NCBI GenBank assembly: GCA_963605405.1
Contig: CAVCUP010000005.1
Span: forward strand, 52,504 to 116,503
Length of the DNA stretch: 64,000 nt
Source of the DNA: Paratractidigestivibacter sp963605405
GTDB taxonomy: Bacteria > Actinomycetota > Coriobacteriia > Coriobacteriales > Atopobiaceae
Reading direction: 5' to 3'
The first letter of the stretch is position 1. Each line of letters starts with the position of its first letter. The translations under genes were made by a program, and so were the position numbers. Shown here one piece after another: positions 1 through 8,607 of this stretch. The notes beneath the pieces were generated by a model that saw only the letters and a list, made by a program, of their open reading frames with translations, was not told the origin of the DNA and did no database searches.

Positions 1-1
1 C

Positions 2-997
2 GAGCGTGCCGTCGAGGAAGAGCTCGGAAATGGCCACGCTCGCGCCGCAGTTGGGGATAAGGCCCACGAGCGCCGCGAGGAACGTGGCGCGCACCGGGTG
101 CTCGGCGAGGACGGAACCGATGGCGTCCTCCCCCACGCCCTCGATAATGAGGCCGAAGATGAACGTAATGATAAAGATGAAGACCGTGACCTGCACCGTA
201 TGGACAAGGGCGCAACGGACGATACCCCAGAGACCGTGGTGGTGCCCATGTCCGTGGGAGTGATCGTGGCCGTGTCCGGAGCAGCATGGGTGCTCGAGGT
301 CGCAGGCACCGCCGTGATCGTGGCCGTGCCCATTATCGTACCCGTGGTCGCAGGCAAACCCGTGCTCATGAGTCGCCCCGCCGTCATTTGCGCCCTCGCG
401 GCAGCAGCAGTGCCCCACGTGGCCGCGCTCGTCCCGGACGCGCTCCGCGCCCTCAGACAGCTCGTTGTCGCAGCAGCTATGAAGCTCGTGGCCGCAGCAG
501 TCGCAGCGCTCGCCGCCGAACTCCTCGTCGTCACAATGGCAGTGCTCCCGCTCGCAAAGCTCGTGAATGTGGATATTGCCGTCGCCGAGGTGGTTGGAAG
601 CACGCAGGGCGGCGTCGAGGCCAAGCCCGACCACCATGCCGAAGACGACCTTCACGAGGATGATCGAGCCCATACGGGCGGGATCTTCTTGGTGCGCCAC
701 GAATACCGGGATCATCTCGTCGGACGTGGAGAGAATCACCGCGACCAAGGTGCCGGCAGTGACCACGCGCCCGGCGAAGAGGGTCGCCGCCATGGCAGAG
801 AAGCCGCACTGGGGAAGCGCGCCCAAGGCCGAGCCCACGATGGGGCCGGAGTGCCCCGCGCGCTCCACGATCGCGCGCACCTTATTGCCGGCAGCGTGCT
901 CAAGCGCCTCCATGGCCAGGTACGTGACGAGCAGGAAGGGGATGAGCTTAAGCGTGTCGATAACGCAGTCCGCGAGGACGTCGATAAACAGGTCCAA
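2..997 (-). CDS. Putative 10-TM heavy-metal exporter (ArsP_2-like), cut by window edge
   Basis: Inner-membrane permease resembling the ArsP_2 / putative manganese exporter family; the 3' end lies outside the window. I read it from a TTG start (995-997) preceded by AAGAAAGG at 1006-1013. The N-terminal membrane half carries a P-x-C-G-x-S signature (LPQCGFS), and the second half repeats it (IPNCGAS), as expected of a duplicated permease. Between the halves, residues about 133-255 form a hydrophilic loop very rich in His and Cys (clusters such as CHC, CDCCGHE, HSCC, GHGHDHSHGHGHHH), probably binding metal in the cytoplasm. It follows truA by 79 bp. The metal cannot be read from the sequence; manganese, zinc or cobalt are possible. 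Confidence 0.75.
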   Translation of the reverse strand, partial: MDLFIDVLADCVIDTLKLIPFLLVTYLAMEALEHAAGNKVRAIVERAGHSGPIVGSALGALPQCGFSAMAATLFAGRVVTAGTLVAVILSTSDEMIPVFVAHQEDPARMGSIILVKVVFGMVVGLGLDAALRASNHLGDGNIHIHELCEREHCHCDDEEFGGERCDCCGHELHSCCDNELSEGAERVRDERGHVGHCCCREGANDGGATHEHGFACDHGYDNGHGHDHGGACDLEHPCCSGHGHDHSHGHGHHHGLWGIVRCALVHTVQVTVFIFIITFIFGLIIEGVGEDAIGSVLAEHPVRATFLAALVGLIPNCGASVAISELFLDGTL

Positions 998-1076
998 CGA
1001 TCAAAACCTTTCTTGCGAGCAAATGATTACAAACGCGCTGCACTACGCGAGAGGGGCCAAAGTGAAGAATGGCGCC

Positions 1077-1922
1077 CTACCACTCGGCGAGAGCCCCTTC
1101 CGGGTACTCGACTCCCATGAACGTGAGGCCACGGGCAGGCGCGCAAGGCCCTGCGGCTCGACGATCGCAAGCCGCGAGGGCTTCCGCAACCCAAGAAGGG
1201 TCGCGATGTCCGCGGCCGACTTCCACAAGCGTGCCCACGATGGTCCGCACCATGTTGTGGAGGAAGGCGTTGCCCACCACGTCGACGCACACGAGCCGCT
1301 CGGAAGCCTCCTCCAGTTCACGGACGCTCAGGCTTTCCACGTATCGGCACGTCGGCTTATCCACGGCGGAGAGCGCCTTACAGAAGCTCTTGAAGTCGTG
1401 TTCCCCAACGAGCACCTGGGCGGCTTCGTCCATCCGGGCCGCGTCAAGGGAGCCCTTGTACCACCAGGCATGGTCCCACGCCATCACCGGACGAGAGACG
1501 CCGGCGCAGATTCGGTAACGGTAGCTGCGCATCACGGCATCGAACCGTGCGGAGAAGTCCGGCTGACCGCGATAAAGACCCAGGATGGAGATGTCGTCGG
1601 GGGTGAGCGCGACCAGGCTCCGGCGCAGCCGCGCGGCCGGAAGCGAGAGCTCCTCGGCGCTCAAAGGAACGCTCACGTGCTGCGCTATGGCATGCACGCC
1701 GGCATCCGTCCTTCCCGCGCAAGTGAGCTCGCATGGGCGCCGCAGGATGGTCTCGAGCGCTTGGCGCAGCTCGCCCGCGACGGTCCGCTTGCCCGGCTGC
1801 TCGGCATAGCCGCAGAACTCCTCGCCGCGATACCCGAGTCGAATTACGAGCGAGCCCGCTGCAGGCGAATCGCCGACGAGCGGCATGTCTCTCTCCACGT
1901 ACTTGCGCTCATACGTACCCAT
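1077..1922 (-). CDS. truA: tRNA pseudouridine(38-40) synthase TruA
   Basis: Isomerises uridines 38-40 in the anticodon stem-loop of tRNAs. The catalytic motif GRTDAGVHA with its invariant Asp is present, and the C-terminal FLHNMVRTIVGTL segment is typical. I chose the ATG at 1922 (MGTYERKYVERD) because GGAGG lies 8 nt upstream. The frame stays open 14 codons further, but those codons run into the rplQ terminator hairpin. The product is 281 residues, near the family norm. It is the last gene of the alpha-operon block, but the terminator between it and rplQ means it is expressed by read-through or its own weak promoter. Confidence 0.95.
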   Translation of the reverse strand: MGTYERKYVERDMPLVGDSPAAGSLVIRLGYRGEEFCGYAEQPGKRTVAGELRQALETILRRPCELTCAGRTDAGVHAIAQHVSVPLSAEELSLPAARLRRSLVALTPDDISILGLYRGQPDFSARFDAVMRSYRYRICAGVSRPVMAWDHAWWYKGSLDAARMDEAAQVLVGEHDFKSFCKALSAVDKPTCRYVESLSVRELEEASERLVCVDVVGNAFLHNMVRTIVGTLVEVGRGHRDPSWVAEALAACDRRAAGPCAPARGLTFMGVEYPEGALAEW

Positions 1923-1941
1923 GAGCATATCCTCCGAAATC

Positions 1942-1977
1942 AAAAGAAAAGGGCCCCGGCACATGGCCAGGGCCCTT
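1942..1977 (-). terminator. Rho-independent terminator after rplQ
   Basis: On the minus strand a GC-rich stem (AAGGGCCC.GGCC pairing with GCCGGGGCCCTT around an ATGT loop) is followed by TTTTCTTTT. It ends the rpsM-rplQ transcript just before the truA ribosome binding site. Confidence 0.85.
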
Positions 1978-1999
1978 AGCGATCAAGATGACCTCGCGC

Positions 2000-2449
2000 T
2001 TACTCAGCGCTGGCCTCCTCGGCCTCGGTAGCCGGGGCAGCGACCTTAGACACGGTGGTCTTGGCAGCCTTGGCCTTCGGGGTGACGGGCTCGGTAACGA
2101 GCTCCATCAGCACCATCTCGGCGGCATCGCCCTTGCGGGGGCCGAGCTTCATGATGCGGGTGTAGCCGCCGTTGCGGTCAGCCCACATGCCCTGCGCGGC
2201 CTTCTCGAAGACCTCGCGGACAACTTCCTTGTCGTTGAGCTTCGCGATGGCGAGACGACGGGAATAGACGTCGCCCTTCTTGGCGAGGGTGATGATCTTG
2301 TCCACATCGCCGCGAATGGCCTTAGCGCGGACGTCGATGGTCTTGATACGGTCGTTCATAAACAGGGCGCGGACAAGGCTGCGCTTCATAGCCTTGGTGT
2401 GCGCGGCGTCGGTGCCGAGCTTCATGCCCTTCTTCTTGTTGTGACGCAT
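2000..2449 (-). CDS. rplQ: 50S ribosomal protein L17
   Basis: Large-subunit protein near the exit tunnel. The N-terminus MRHNKKKGMKLG is the conserved L17 start, with AGGAG a few bases upstream. At 149 residues it is longer than many L17 proteins because of an Ala/Lys/Glu-rich C-terminal tail (about the last 30 residues, ending EAEEASAE) of no known function. Last gene of the alpha operon, 27 bp after rpoA. Confidence 0.97.
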   Translation of the reverse strand: MRHNKKKGMKLGTDAAHTKAMKRSLVRALFMNDRIKTIDVRAKAIRGDVDKIITLAKKGDVYSRRLAIAKLNDKEVVREVFEKAAQGMWADRNGGYTRIMKLGPRKGDAAEMVLMELVTEPVTPKAKAAKTTVSKVAAPATEAEEASAE

Positions 2450-2476
2450 TGCTTCTCCTAAGCGTTCGGGCGCGCG

Positions 2477-3418
2477 TTAAGCCTTGAGGGAAAGGCCCAT
2501 GGTCTCGAGCTTGTCCTTGACTTCCTCGATGGACTTGACGCCGAAGTTTCTGATGTTGAGCAGGTCGTTCTCGGAGAACTCCACGAGCTGGCGGACAGAG
2601 TGGATACCGGCGCGCTTGAGGCAGTTGTAGGAACGGACGGAGAGGTCCAGATCCTCGATCTGCTTATCGAGCTCGACGTTGTCCTCGACGGTGCTGGTGG
2701 TAAAGATCGAGGCGTCCTCGACGGGCTCGTCCTCGTCAGCCAGGCTCATGAACGCGGTCATGTGCTGGTTGATAATGTTCGAGGCCTCAATGACGGCCTC
2801 ACGCGGGGTGAGGGCGCCATTGGTCTCGATCTCGAGGACAAGACGGTCGTAGTCGGTGCGACGACCGACGCGGCAGTTCTCGACGACCTTGGCGCAGCGA
2901 CGGACCGGGGAGTACAGGGAGTCGACGTGGATAACGCCGATGGGGTCGGTCTCGCGCTCGTTGTCCTCGCCGGCCACGTAGCCGCGGCCCATACCGATGC
3001 GCATGCGCATAGAGAGGTGCGCGCCGGTGGAGAGGGTGCAGATGACGTGCTCGGGGTTAACGATCTCGAACTCAGCGGGGATATCGAAGTCCCCGCCGGT
3101 CACGGTCATAGGGCCGTCGACCGAGATGGAGGCCTCCGCCTCGGTGCCGGTGCCCATGGCGCGGAAGTCCAGGCCCTTGACGTTGAGCACGATATCGGTG
3201 ACGTCCTCATAGACGCCGTCGACGGTGGTGAACTCGTGCTGCACGCCGTCAATGGAGATCGCCTCGACGGCAGCGCCCTCAAGGGACGAAAGAAGCACGC
3301 GGCGAAGCGAGTTGCCGAGCGTGTCGCCGTAGCCGCGCTCGAGCGGCTCCACGTTCACGCGGGCAAGCCTGTCGCTGATCTCCTCTACCGACACCTGCGG
3401 TCGAATGAATTCGGACAT
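2477..3418 (-). CDS. rpoA: RNA polymerase subunit alpha
   Basis: Alpha dimer scaffolds RNA polymerase assembly; its C-terminal domain binds UP elements and activators. The N-terminal domain contains the GYGDTLGNSLRRVLL motif. The C-terminal domain, about residues 255-313, has the helix-hairpin-helix core DLLNIRNFGVKSIEEV. I use the ATG at 3418 (MSEFIRPQ), which has GGAGG five bases upstream; the frame opens four codons earlier. The RpoC C-terminus in this window carries a domain resembling this CTD. Confidence 0.97.
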   Translation of the reverse strand: MSEFIRPQVSVEEISDRLARVNVEPLERGYGDTLGNSLRRVLLSSLEGAAVEAISIDGVQHEFTTVDGVYEDVTDIVLNVKGLDFRAMGTGTEAEASISVDGPMTVTGGDFDIPAEFEIVNPEHVICTLSTGAHLSMRMRIGMGRGYVAGEDNERETDPIGVIHVDSLYSPVRRCAKVVENCRVGRRTDYDRLVLEIETNGALTPREAVIEASNIINQHMTAFMSLADEDEPVEDASIFTTSTVEDNVELDKQIEDLDLSVRSYNCLKRAGIHSVRQLVEFSENDLLNIRNFGVKSIEEVKDKLETMGLSLKA

Positions 3419-3442
3419 TGCTACCTCCAAACAGGGTCGGGC

Positions 3443-4033
3443 TTACTTGGAGTAAAGCTCGACGATGAGCTGGGCATCGAGCTCAAGATCGATCTGGTCA
3501 CGGGTCGGGACCTGAAGGACAGTGCCCTTGAGCTTCTCGATGTCGACCTCGAGCCAGGCCGGGACGGCCATGTGCTCAGAGGAGATCAGGGCCTCCTTGA
3601 TGGGGAGAAGGTCCTTGTACTTGGGGGCAACAGCGATGACGTCGCCAGGCTTGACCTGCGCGGAGGGGATGTCGCAGCGGTGGCCGTTCAGGGTGATGTG
3701 ACCATGACGGACCGTCTGACGCGCCTCCTTGCGGGTGCGGGCGAAGCCGAGACGGAAGACAACATTGTCGAGACGGCACTCGAGGATGCTCATCAGGTTA
3801 TCGCCGGTGATGCCCTCACGCTTAAGAGCGGAGTCGTAGTAGCCGTGGAACTGCTTCTCAAGCACGCCGTAGATGAACTTGGCCTTCTGCTTCTCGCGAA
3901 GCTGAATGCCGTACTCGGACTCCTTGCGGCGGCGCTTGGGCTCGCGGTGAGAAGTCTTGTTAATCCCCATGACAACGGGGTCGATGCCGAGCTGTCGGCA
4001 CCTCTTAAGGACGGGAGTCCTATCAACAGCCAT
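3443..4033 (-). CDS. rpsD: 30S ribosomal protein S4
   Basis: Primary 16S-binding assembly protein. The S4 RNA-binding domain lies in the C-terminal half (LDNVVFRLGFARTRKEARQTVRHGHI). It lacks the N-terminal zinc cysteines of some S4 proteins (N-terminus MAVDRTPVLKRCRQLG). GGAGG precedes the ATG. At 196 residues it is near normal length. Confidence 0.97.
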   Translation of the reverse strand: MAVDRTPVLKRCRQLGIDPVVMGINKTSHREPKRRRKESEYGIQLREKQKAKFIYGVLEKQFHGYYDSALKREGITGDNLMSILECRLDNVVFRLGFARTRKEARQTVRHGHITLNGHRCDIPSAQVKPGDVIAVAPKYKDLLPIKEALISSEHMAVPAWLEVDIEKLKGTVLQVPTRDQIDLELDAQLIVELYSK

Positions 4034-4051
4034 TGTGTAATCCTCCTAGAG

Positions 4052-4453
4052 CTACACGCGGCGACGCTTGCTCAGACGGCAACCGTTGTGCGCGATGGGG
4101 GTCTTGTCCTGGATGCCCGAAACCTCGAGGCCAGCGGCCTGGAGGGAACGGATGGCGGTCTCGCGACCAGAGCCGGGGCCCTTCACGAAGACGGCGACCT
4201 TGTGCAGGCCGTGCTCCATAGCGGCCTTCGCGGCGGCCTCAGCGGCCAGCTGCGCGGCGAACGGGGTGGACTTACGGGAGCCCTTGAAGCCCACGGTGCC
4301 ACCGGACTGCCAGGAGATGACGTTGCCCTGGGGATCGGTGATAGAGACGATCGTGTTGTTGAACGTGCTCTTGATGTGGGCCTGGCCCACAGCGATGTTC
4401 TTACGCTCGGAGCGGCGGACGCGCGTGTTGCGAGCGTTCTTCTTCTGCGCCAT
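4052..4453 (-). CDS. rpsK: 30S ribosomal protein S11
   Basis: Platform protein contacting the mRNA exit and E site. Conserved segments include AHIKSTFNNTIVSITDPQGN and the Gly-rich GPGSGRETAIRSLQ. Length 133 is typical. It sits between rpsM and rpsD in the standard alpha-operon order. Confidence 0.97.
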   Translation of the reverse strand: MAQKKNARNTRVRRSERKNIAVGQAHIKSTFNNTIVSITDPQGNVISWQSGGTVGFKGSRKSTPFAAQLAAEAAAKAAMEHGLHKVAVFVKGPGSGRETAIRSLQAAGLEVSGIQDKTPIAHNGCRLSKRRRV

Positions 4454-4469
4454 TGTCTAATCCCCTGCC

Positions 4470-4841
4470 CTACTTCTTCTTCTTGCCGCCGACCTGACGC
4501 TTCTTGCCCTTGCGGGTACGAGCGTTGGTGTGCGTGCGCTGACCACGGACGGGGAGGCCCTTGCGGTGACGGAGGCCGCGGTAGCAGCCGATCTCCATCA
4601 GGCGGGCGATGTTCTGGCGGGTCTCACGACGAAGGTCGCCCTCGGTCGTGTAGTTAGCATCAATGAAGTCACGAATCTTGGTGACCTCGTCCTCGGTCAG
4701 ATCCTTGACACGAGTGGAGGGATCAACGCCGGTCTCGGCGCAAATCTTGGTGGCGCGGGTGCGGCCGATGCCAAAAATGTAGGTGAGTCCGATCTCGACG
4801 CGCTTCTCGCGCGGGAGGTCGACGCCGTTAATACGGGCCAA
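4470..4841 (-). CDS. rpsM: 30S ribosomal protein S13
   Basis: Head protein forming intersubunit bridges. The start is TTG at 4841 (TTG GCC CGT), with AAGGAG about 8 nt upstream; the protein then begins MARINGVDLP as in other S13s. The C-terminus has the conserved GLRHRKGLPVRGQRTHTNARTRKG motif followed by a lysine tail. Confidence 0.97.
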   Translation of the reverse strand: MARINGVDLPREKRVEIGLTYIFGIGRTRATKICAETGVDPSTRVKDLTEDEVTKIRDFIDANYTTEGDLRRETRQNIARLMEIGCYRGLRHRKGLPVRGQRTHTNARTRKGKKRQVGGKKKK

Positions 4842-4856
4842 CTTAGGTCTCCTTCC

Positions 4857-4970
4857 TTAGCCCTGACGCTGCTTGTGGCGCGGGTTCTCGCAAATGACGT
4901 AAACCTTGCCGTGGCGACGAATGATCTTGCACTTGTCGCACATCTTCTTGACCGAAGGACGTACCTTCAT
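4857..4970 (-). CDS. rpmJ: 50S ribosomal protein L36
   Basis: A 37-residue protein, MKVRPSVKKMCDKCK... ending NPRHKQRQG. It has the zinc-binding CxxC...C...H pattern of the zinc-type L36. It lies in the canonical position between infA and rpsM. Confidence 0.96.
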   Translation of the reverse strand: MKVRPSVKKMCDKCKIIRRHGKVYVICENPRHKQRQG

Positions 4971-5054
4971 GAGTCATTCCTTTCGGTAGTGCTAATACGA
5001 ACTATCTACTCGCCCAGCCGCTGGCGTGATTTCCAGGCTGAGTGCCGCGGTTCC

Positions 5055-5273
5055 CTACTTGTAGCGATAGGTGATGCGGCCGCGCGTGAGGTCGTAGGGA
5101 GAAATCTCCACGACGACCTTGTCGCCCGGGAGGATGCGGATGTAGTTCATCCGAATCTTGCCCGAGATGGTGCAGAGAATGGTCTTACCGTTCTCAAGCT
5201 CCACGTTGAACATAGCGTTGGGCAGCGGCTCTACGACCTTGCCCTCGAGTTCTATTGCGTCCTGCTTGCTCAA
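5055..5273 (-). CDS. infA: Translation initiation factor IF-1
   Basis: Single OB-fold protein of 72 residues that blocks the ribosomal A site during initiation. The motifs IELEGKVVEPLPNAMF and GDKVVVEISPYDLTRGRI are diagnostic. It has its own upstream region (promoter candidate and inverted repeat), unlike the tightly packed genes around it. Confidence 0.97.
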   Translation of the reverse strand: MSKQDAIELEGKVVEPLPNAMFNVELENGKTILCTISGKIRMNYIRILPGDKVVVEISPYDLTRGRITYRYK

Positions 5274-5308
5274 AGTAATCCCTCTCTACGCCGTGACAGC
5301 GACTAACA

Positions 5309-5337
5309 AATATATCGAAAATTCACGGATGGGTCCA
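5309..5337 (-). promoter_or_regulatory. infA: Candidate infA promoter overlapped by an inverted repeat
   Basis: Minus strand: -35 TGGACC (5332-5337), 17-nt spacer, -10 TATATT (5309-5314). The -35 lies inside one arm of a perfect 10-bp inverted repeat (5332-5341 and 5357-5366). Confidence 0.5.
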
Positions 5338-5366
5338 CTTGCGGAATCGGACTCCACAAGTGGACC
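5332..5366. repeat. 10-bp perfect inverted repeat upstream of infA
   Basis: Arms GGTCCACTTG and CAAGTGGACC are separated by 15 nt. It could be an operator, because it covers the -35, or an RNA hairpin from read-through of map. There is no U-run next to it, so I do not call it a terminator. Confidence 0.6.
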
Positions 5367-5385
5367 ACAACGAATGCCATAAAAC

Positions 5386-5400
5386 CCAAGGCCCGGGGCC
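5386..5400 (-). terminator. Short GC hairpin after map
   Basis: Minus strand AAGGCC-CCG-GGCCTT is followed by GGGTTTT. The stem is only 6 bp and the U-run is interrupted, so termination is probably partial. Confidence 0.4.
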
Positions 5401-6198
5401 TTATGAGCTTGAAACGGGGCCGCCTTGCATCGAGCACCATGAGCCCTGGTCGTCAGTCGTGAGGATCACAGGGCCGTCAGACGTGATGGCAACGGTGTTC
5501 TCATAGTGGGCGGCAAGACCGGAGTCGCAGGTAACGACGGTCCACCCGTTGCCCAAAGTCCGACAATCGTAGTCTCCGGTAACGACCATCGGCTCAATCG
5601 CGATGACCATGCCGGCCTGGAGCTTTATGCCGCGGCGACGGCGGCCATAGTTGCGGACCTCAGGCTCCTCATGCATCCTGCGCCCGACCCCGTGCCCCAC
5701 GTAATCGCGGATCACGGAGAACCCGTTGGCCTCGGCGAGTTCCTGAACCGCGGCGCCGATGTCCCCCAAGCGGTTGCCGGGAACGGCCTGCTCGATCGCG
5801 GCCTTAAGGCAATCACGGGTGACCTCGCAAAGCGCCCGGGCCTCAGAAGAGGGCTCGCCGACGTAGAAGGTCCAGGCGTTATCCCCCACCCAGCCCTGGA
5901 ACGTGGCTCCGGTATCGATCGAGAGAATATCCCCATCCTTGAGCGTGTGAACCGGGCTCGGTATACCGTGGACGACCTCTTCATTAACGGACGCGCACAT
6001 GCTGCACGGGAATCCGCCGTACCCCTTGAAGGTGGGCTCGGCCCCATGCAGGCGAATAAAGCTCTCTACCGCGCGGTCAATCGAGAAGGTGTCGACTCCG
6101 GGGACGGCCATTGTCCCAGCAAGACGAAGGGCCGCCTTGGACAGAGCCCCGGCGGCCTTCATCTGCTCTATCTGCTGAGGAGACTTGAGCTTAATCAT
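5401..6198 (-). CDS. map: Methionine aminopeptidase type I
   Basis: Cytoplasmic metallo-exopeptidase removing N-terminal Met from nascent proteins. The metal-ligand motifs are visible: DTGATFQGWVGDNAWT (Asp pair), GHGVGRRMHEEPEV (His) and AIEPMV (Glu). The start ATG overlaps the adk stop (ATGA), showing translational coupling. The C-terminus has a short Ser/Gly tail beyond the catalytic fold. A small GC stem follows the stop codon directly. Confidence 0.97.
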   Translation of the reverse strand: MIKLKSPQQIEQMKAAGALSKAALRLAGTMAVPGVDTFSIDRAVESFIRLHGAEPTFKGYGGFPCSMCASVNEEVVHGIPSPVHTLKDGDILSIDTGATFQGWVGDNAWTFYVGEPSSEARALCEVTRDCLKAAIEQAVPGNRLGDIGAAVQELAEANGFSVIRDYVGHGVGRRMHEEPEVRNYGRRRRGIKLQAGMVIAIEPMVVTGDYDCRTLGNGWTVVTCDSGLAAHYENTVAITSDGPVILTTDDQGSWCSMQGGPVSSS

Positions 6199-6821
6199 AG
6201 GTTCAGGAGGTCCTTAACGTCGGCATAGACCTCGTCGACAGGACGGTCTCCGTCGACCTCCTTGAGAATCGAGTGACCCTTGTAGTACTCCACAAGCGGG
6301 GCCGTCTGGGTGTGATAGGTATCGAGGCGGTGCTTAATCGTCTCGGCCTTGTCGTCGTCGCGCTGGTACATCTCCCCGGAACAACGCGGGCACGTATCGG
6401 TGCCGGCGGGCGCCGTGTAGCCGCAGGACTTGCAGGTGCGACGAGAAGAGAGACGGGCAACGACGGACTCGTCCGGCACGCTCACGAGAAGCGCGGCGTC
6501 GATATCCCGACCCATAGTGGCGAGCTCGGAGTCGAGCGCGACCGCCTGAGCAGTGTTGCGAGGGAAGCCGTCGAGGATGAAGCCCTTCTGAGCGTCGTCG
6601 GAACCGAGACGCTCCTTGACCAGGTCGATAACGAGCTGGTCGGGAACGAGCTGACCGGACTCCATGTAAGACTTGGCCTTGACGCCGAGCTCAGAGCCGG
6701 CCTTGACGGCCGCGCGGAGAAGGTCGCCCGTGGAGATGTGGGCAAAACCGTAGTCCTCGACGAGTTTCTGGCCCTGAGTGCCCTTGCCGGCACCCGGAGC
6801 GCCAAGAAGAACGATGTTCAT
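6195..6821 (-). CDS. adk: Adenylate kinase
   Basis: Catalyses ATP + AMP = 2 ADP. The P-loop GAPGAGKGTQ lies at residues 7-16 and the AMP-binding GFPRN follows. The lid carries four cysteines (CKSCGY...CPRCSG), the zinc-lid form common in Gram-positives. Length 208 is normal. Its stop overlaps the map start by four bases. Confidence 0.97.
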   Translation of the reverse strand: MNIVLLGAPGAGKGTQGQKLVEDYGFAHISTGDLLRAAVKAGSELGVKAKSYMESGQLVPDQLVIDLVKERLGSDDAQKGFILDGFPRNTAQAVALDSELATMGRDIDAALLVSVPDESVVARLSSRRTCKSCGYTAPAGTDTCPRCSGEMYQRDDDKAETIKHRLDTYHTQTAPLVEYYKGHSILKEVDGDRPVDEVYADVKDLLNL

Positions 6822-6876
6822 CTTTATTGCGCCTTTCTTTAGTAAGTGGCCGAAACCTTACCCGCTTGACGAATCC

Positions 6877-8154
6877 TTACTTGAAGAAGCCGTCGTAGTT
6901 GTGCATCTTGAGCTGGCTCTCGAGGGAAGAGAGCGTATCCATCGCAACGCCGACCATGATAAGCACGGAGGTGCCGCCGAAGGCCTGGATCAGGGAGTTG
7001 TTCGTGAACCAGAAGATAATCGTCGGAACCACCGCGAGCACGGCCATAAAAAGCGCACCGGGAAGGGTCACGTGATCGATGGTGTTCTTAATGTACGCGG
7101 CGGTAGCGGCACCCGGGCGAATACCCGGGATGAAGCCGCCCTGCTTACGGAGCTGATCCGCCGTCTCCTCAGGATTGAAGACCATAGAGGAGTAGAAGTA
7201 GGCGAAGGCCACGATGAGCAGAACCGAGAGCACCCAGTTGATCCAACCGGACGAGAGCGCGTTCGCAAAGTTCTGAACCCACTCGACGCTGGGGAAGAAC
7301 ACCGCGATCTGGGCAGGCAGGTACAGGATCGCCGAGGCGAAGATGATGGGCACGACGCCCGCCGTGTTCACCTTAATCGGTAGATAAGTGGCCTGACCAC
7401 CCATGATGCGACGACCAGAAACGCGCTTAGCGTACTGGATAGGAATGCGACGCTGCGCGCGCTCGACATAGACAATGACGGGGATGATGGCAACAATCAC
7501 GATCATGGTGACGACGGTGAGAATCACATTGCCGCCGCCCGCGACCGAGGAAATCAGGGAGGTGGGCAGGCCGCTCATGATGTTCGCGAAGATGATGAGC
7601 GACATGCCGTTGCCGATCCCGCGCTGGGTGATGACCTCACCCAGCCACATGATGATCATTGCGCCCACGAGCATCGTGAAGACCACGATGAAGCTCTCGA
7701 GGGCCTCGGGAATCCCCATGTCGGCGAAGCTGACCCCATAGCTCTTGAAGAGGAAGAGGTAGCCCACCGAGGAGATGAGGGCGAGACCGATGGTGAGGTA
7801 ACGCGTGTACTGCGTGATCTTGCGCTGACCGGTCTCGCCCTCCTTTGCAAGCTCGCCGAGCGACGGAATCACGGCCTGCATCAACTGCAGAATAATCTGA
7901 GCCGTGATGTAGGGCATGATGCCGAGGCTGAAGACAGACATGCGGGAAAGCGCGCCACCCGAGAACAGGTTAAGCACGGCCATAGCTCCGCTGGAGGTGA
8001 GGCTGTTCTGATAGCTAGAAAGCATCTCCTGGAACGGAACTCCCGGAACGGGGAGATACGCACCGAAGCGGTAAAGCAGAAGGATGCCTGCGGTGAGCAG
8101 GACCTTCTTCCTCAGTTCCGGAACGCGAAAAGCGTTGGCGATTCCCTTTAGCAC
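6877..8154 (-). CDS. secY: Preprotein translocase subunit SecY
   Basis: Ten-helix channel of the Sec translocon, partner of SecE (44.3 kb) and SecA (57.4 kb). The N-terminal FRVPELRKKVLLTAGILLLYR and plug-region residues are conserved. The GTG start at 8154 overlaps the end of rplO. 425 residues is a normal length. Confidence 0.97.
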   Translation of the reverse strand: MLKGIANAFRVPELRKKVLLTAGILLLYRFGAYLPVPGVPFQEMLSSYQNSLTSSGAMAVLNLFSGGALSRMSVFSLGIMPYITAQIILQLMQAVIPSLGELAKEGETGQRKITQYTRYLTIGLALISSVGYLFLFKSYGVSFADMGIPEALESFIVVFTMLVGAMIIMWLGEVITQRGIGNGMSLIIFANIMSGLPTSLISSVAGGGNVILTVVTMIVIVAIIPVIVYVERAQRRIPIQYAKRVSGRRIMGGQATYLPIKVNTAGVVPIIFASAILYLPAQIAVFFPSVEWVQNFANALSSGWINWVLSVLLIVAFAYFYSSMVFNPEETADQLRKQGGFIPGIRPGAATAAYIKNTIDHVTLPGALFMAVLAVVPTIIFWFTNNSLIQAFGGTSVLIMVGVAMDTLSSLESQLKMHNYDGFFK

Positions 8155-8597
8155 GCCTGCTCGACCTTTCCTCCGGCCGCCTCAATCTTGGCCTTAGCAG
8201 AGGCGGAGACCTTATCGACCTTGACGGTGAGCTTCTTGGTGAGCTCGCCGTCGCCGAGGACCTTCACGAGCTGGTAGTCGTGCTTGATAACGCCCTTCTC
8301 CACGAGGGAGGCGGCGTCGACGGTCTCGCCATCGGCGTAGAGGCCCTCGAGGCGAGAGAGGTTCACCGGAGCGTACTCAACACGGTTGTGGTTGATGAAG
8401 CCGGGGAGCTTCGGGAGACGCATGGCGAGGGGCATCTGGCCGCCCTCGAAGCCGGGGCCCTTGCCGCCGCCGGAGCGGGAAAGCTGGCCCTTGGTGCCGC
8501 GACCCGCAGTGGTGCCGTGACCGGACGAGTTGCCGCGGCCGATGCGCTTGCGGTTCTTGCGGGAGCCCTCCGCGGGGCGCAGATCGTTGAGCTGCAT
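8148..8597 (-). CDS. rplO: 50S ribosomal protein L15
   Basis: Late assembly protein of the large subunit. The Gly/Arg-rich N-terminus (RKNRKRIGRGNSSGHG, GRGTKGQLSRSGGGKGPGFEGGQMPL) is diagnostic. 149 residues. Its stop overlaps the secY start. Confidence 0.97.
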   Translation of the reverse strand: MQLNDLRPAEGSRKNRKRIGRGNSSGHGTTAGRGTKGQLSRSGGGKGPGFEGGQMPLAMRLPKLPGFINHNRVEYAPVNLSRLEGLYADGETVDAASLVEKGVIKHDYQLVKVLGDGELTKKLTVKVDKVSASAKAKIEAAGGKVEQAC

Positions 8598-8607
8598 TGG
8601 TTGACTC

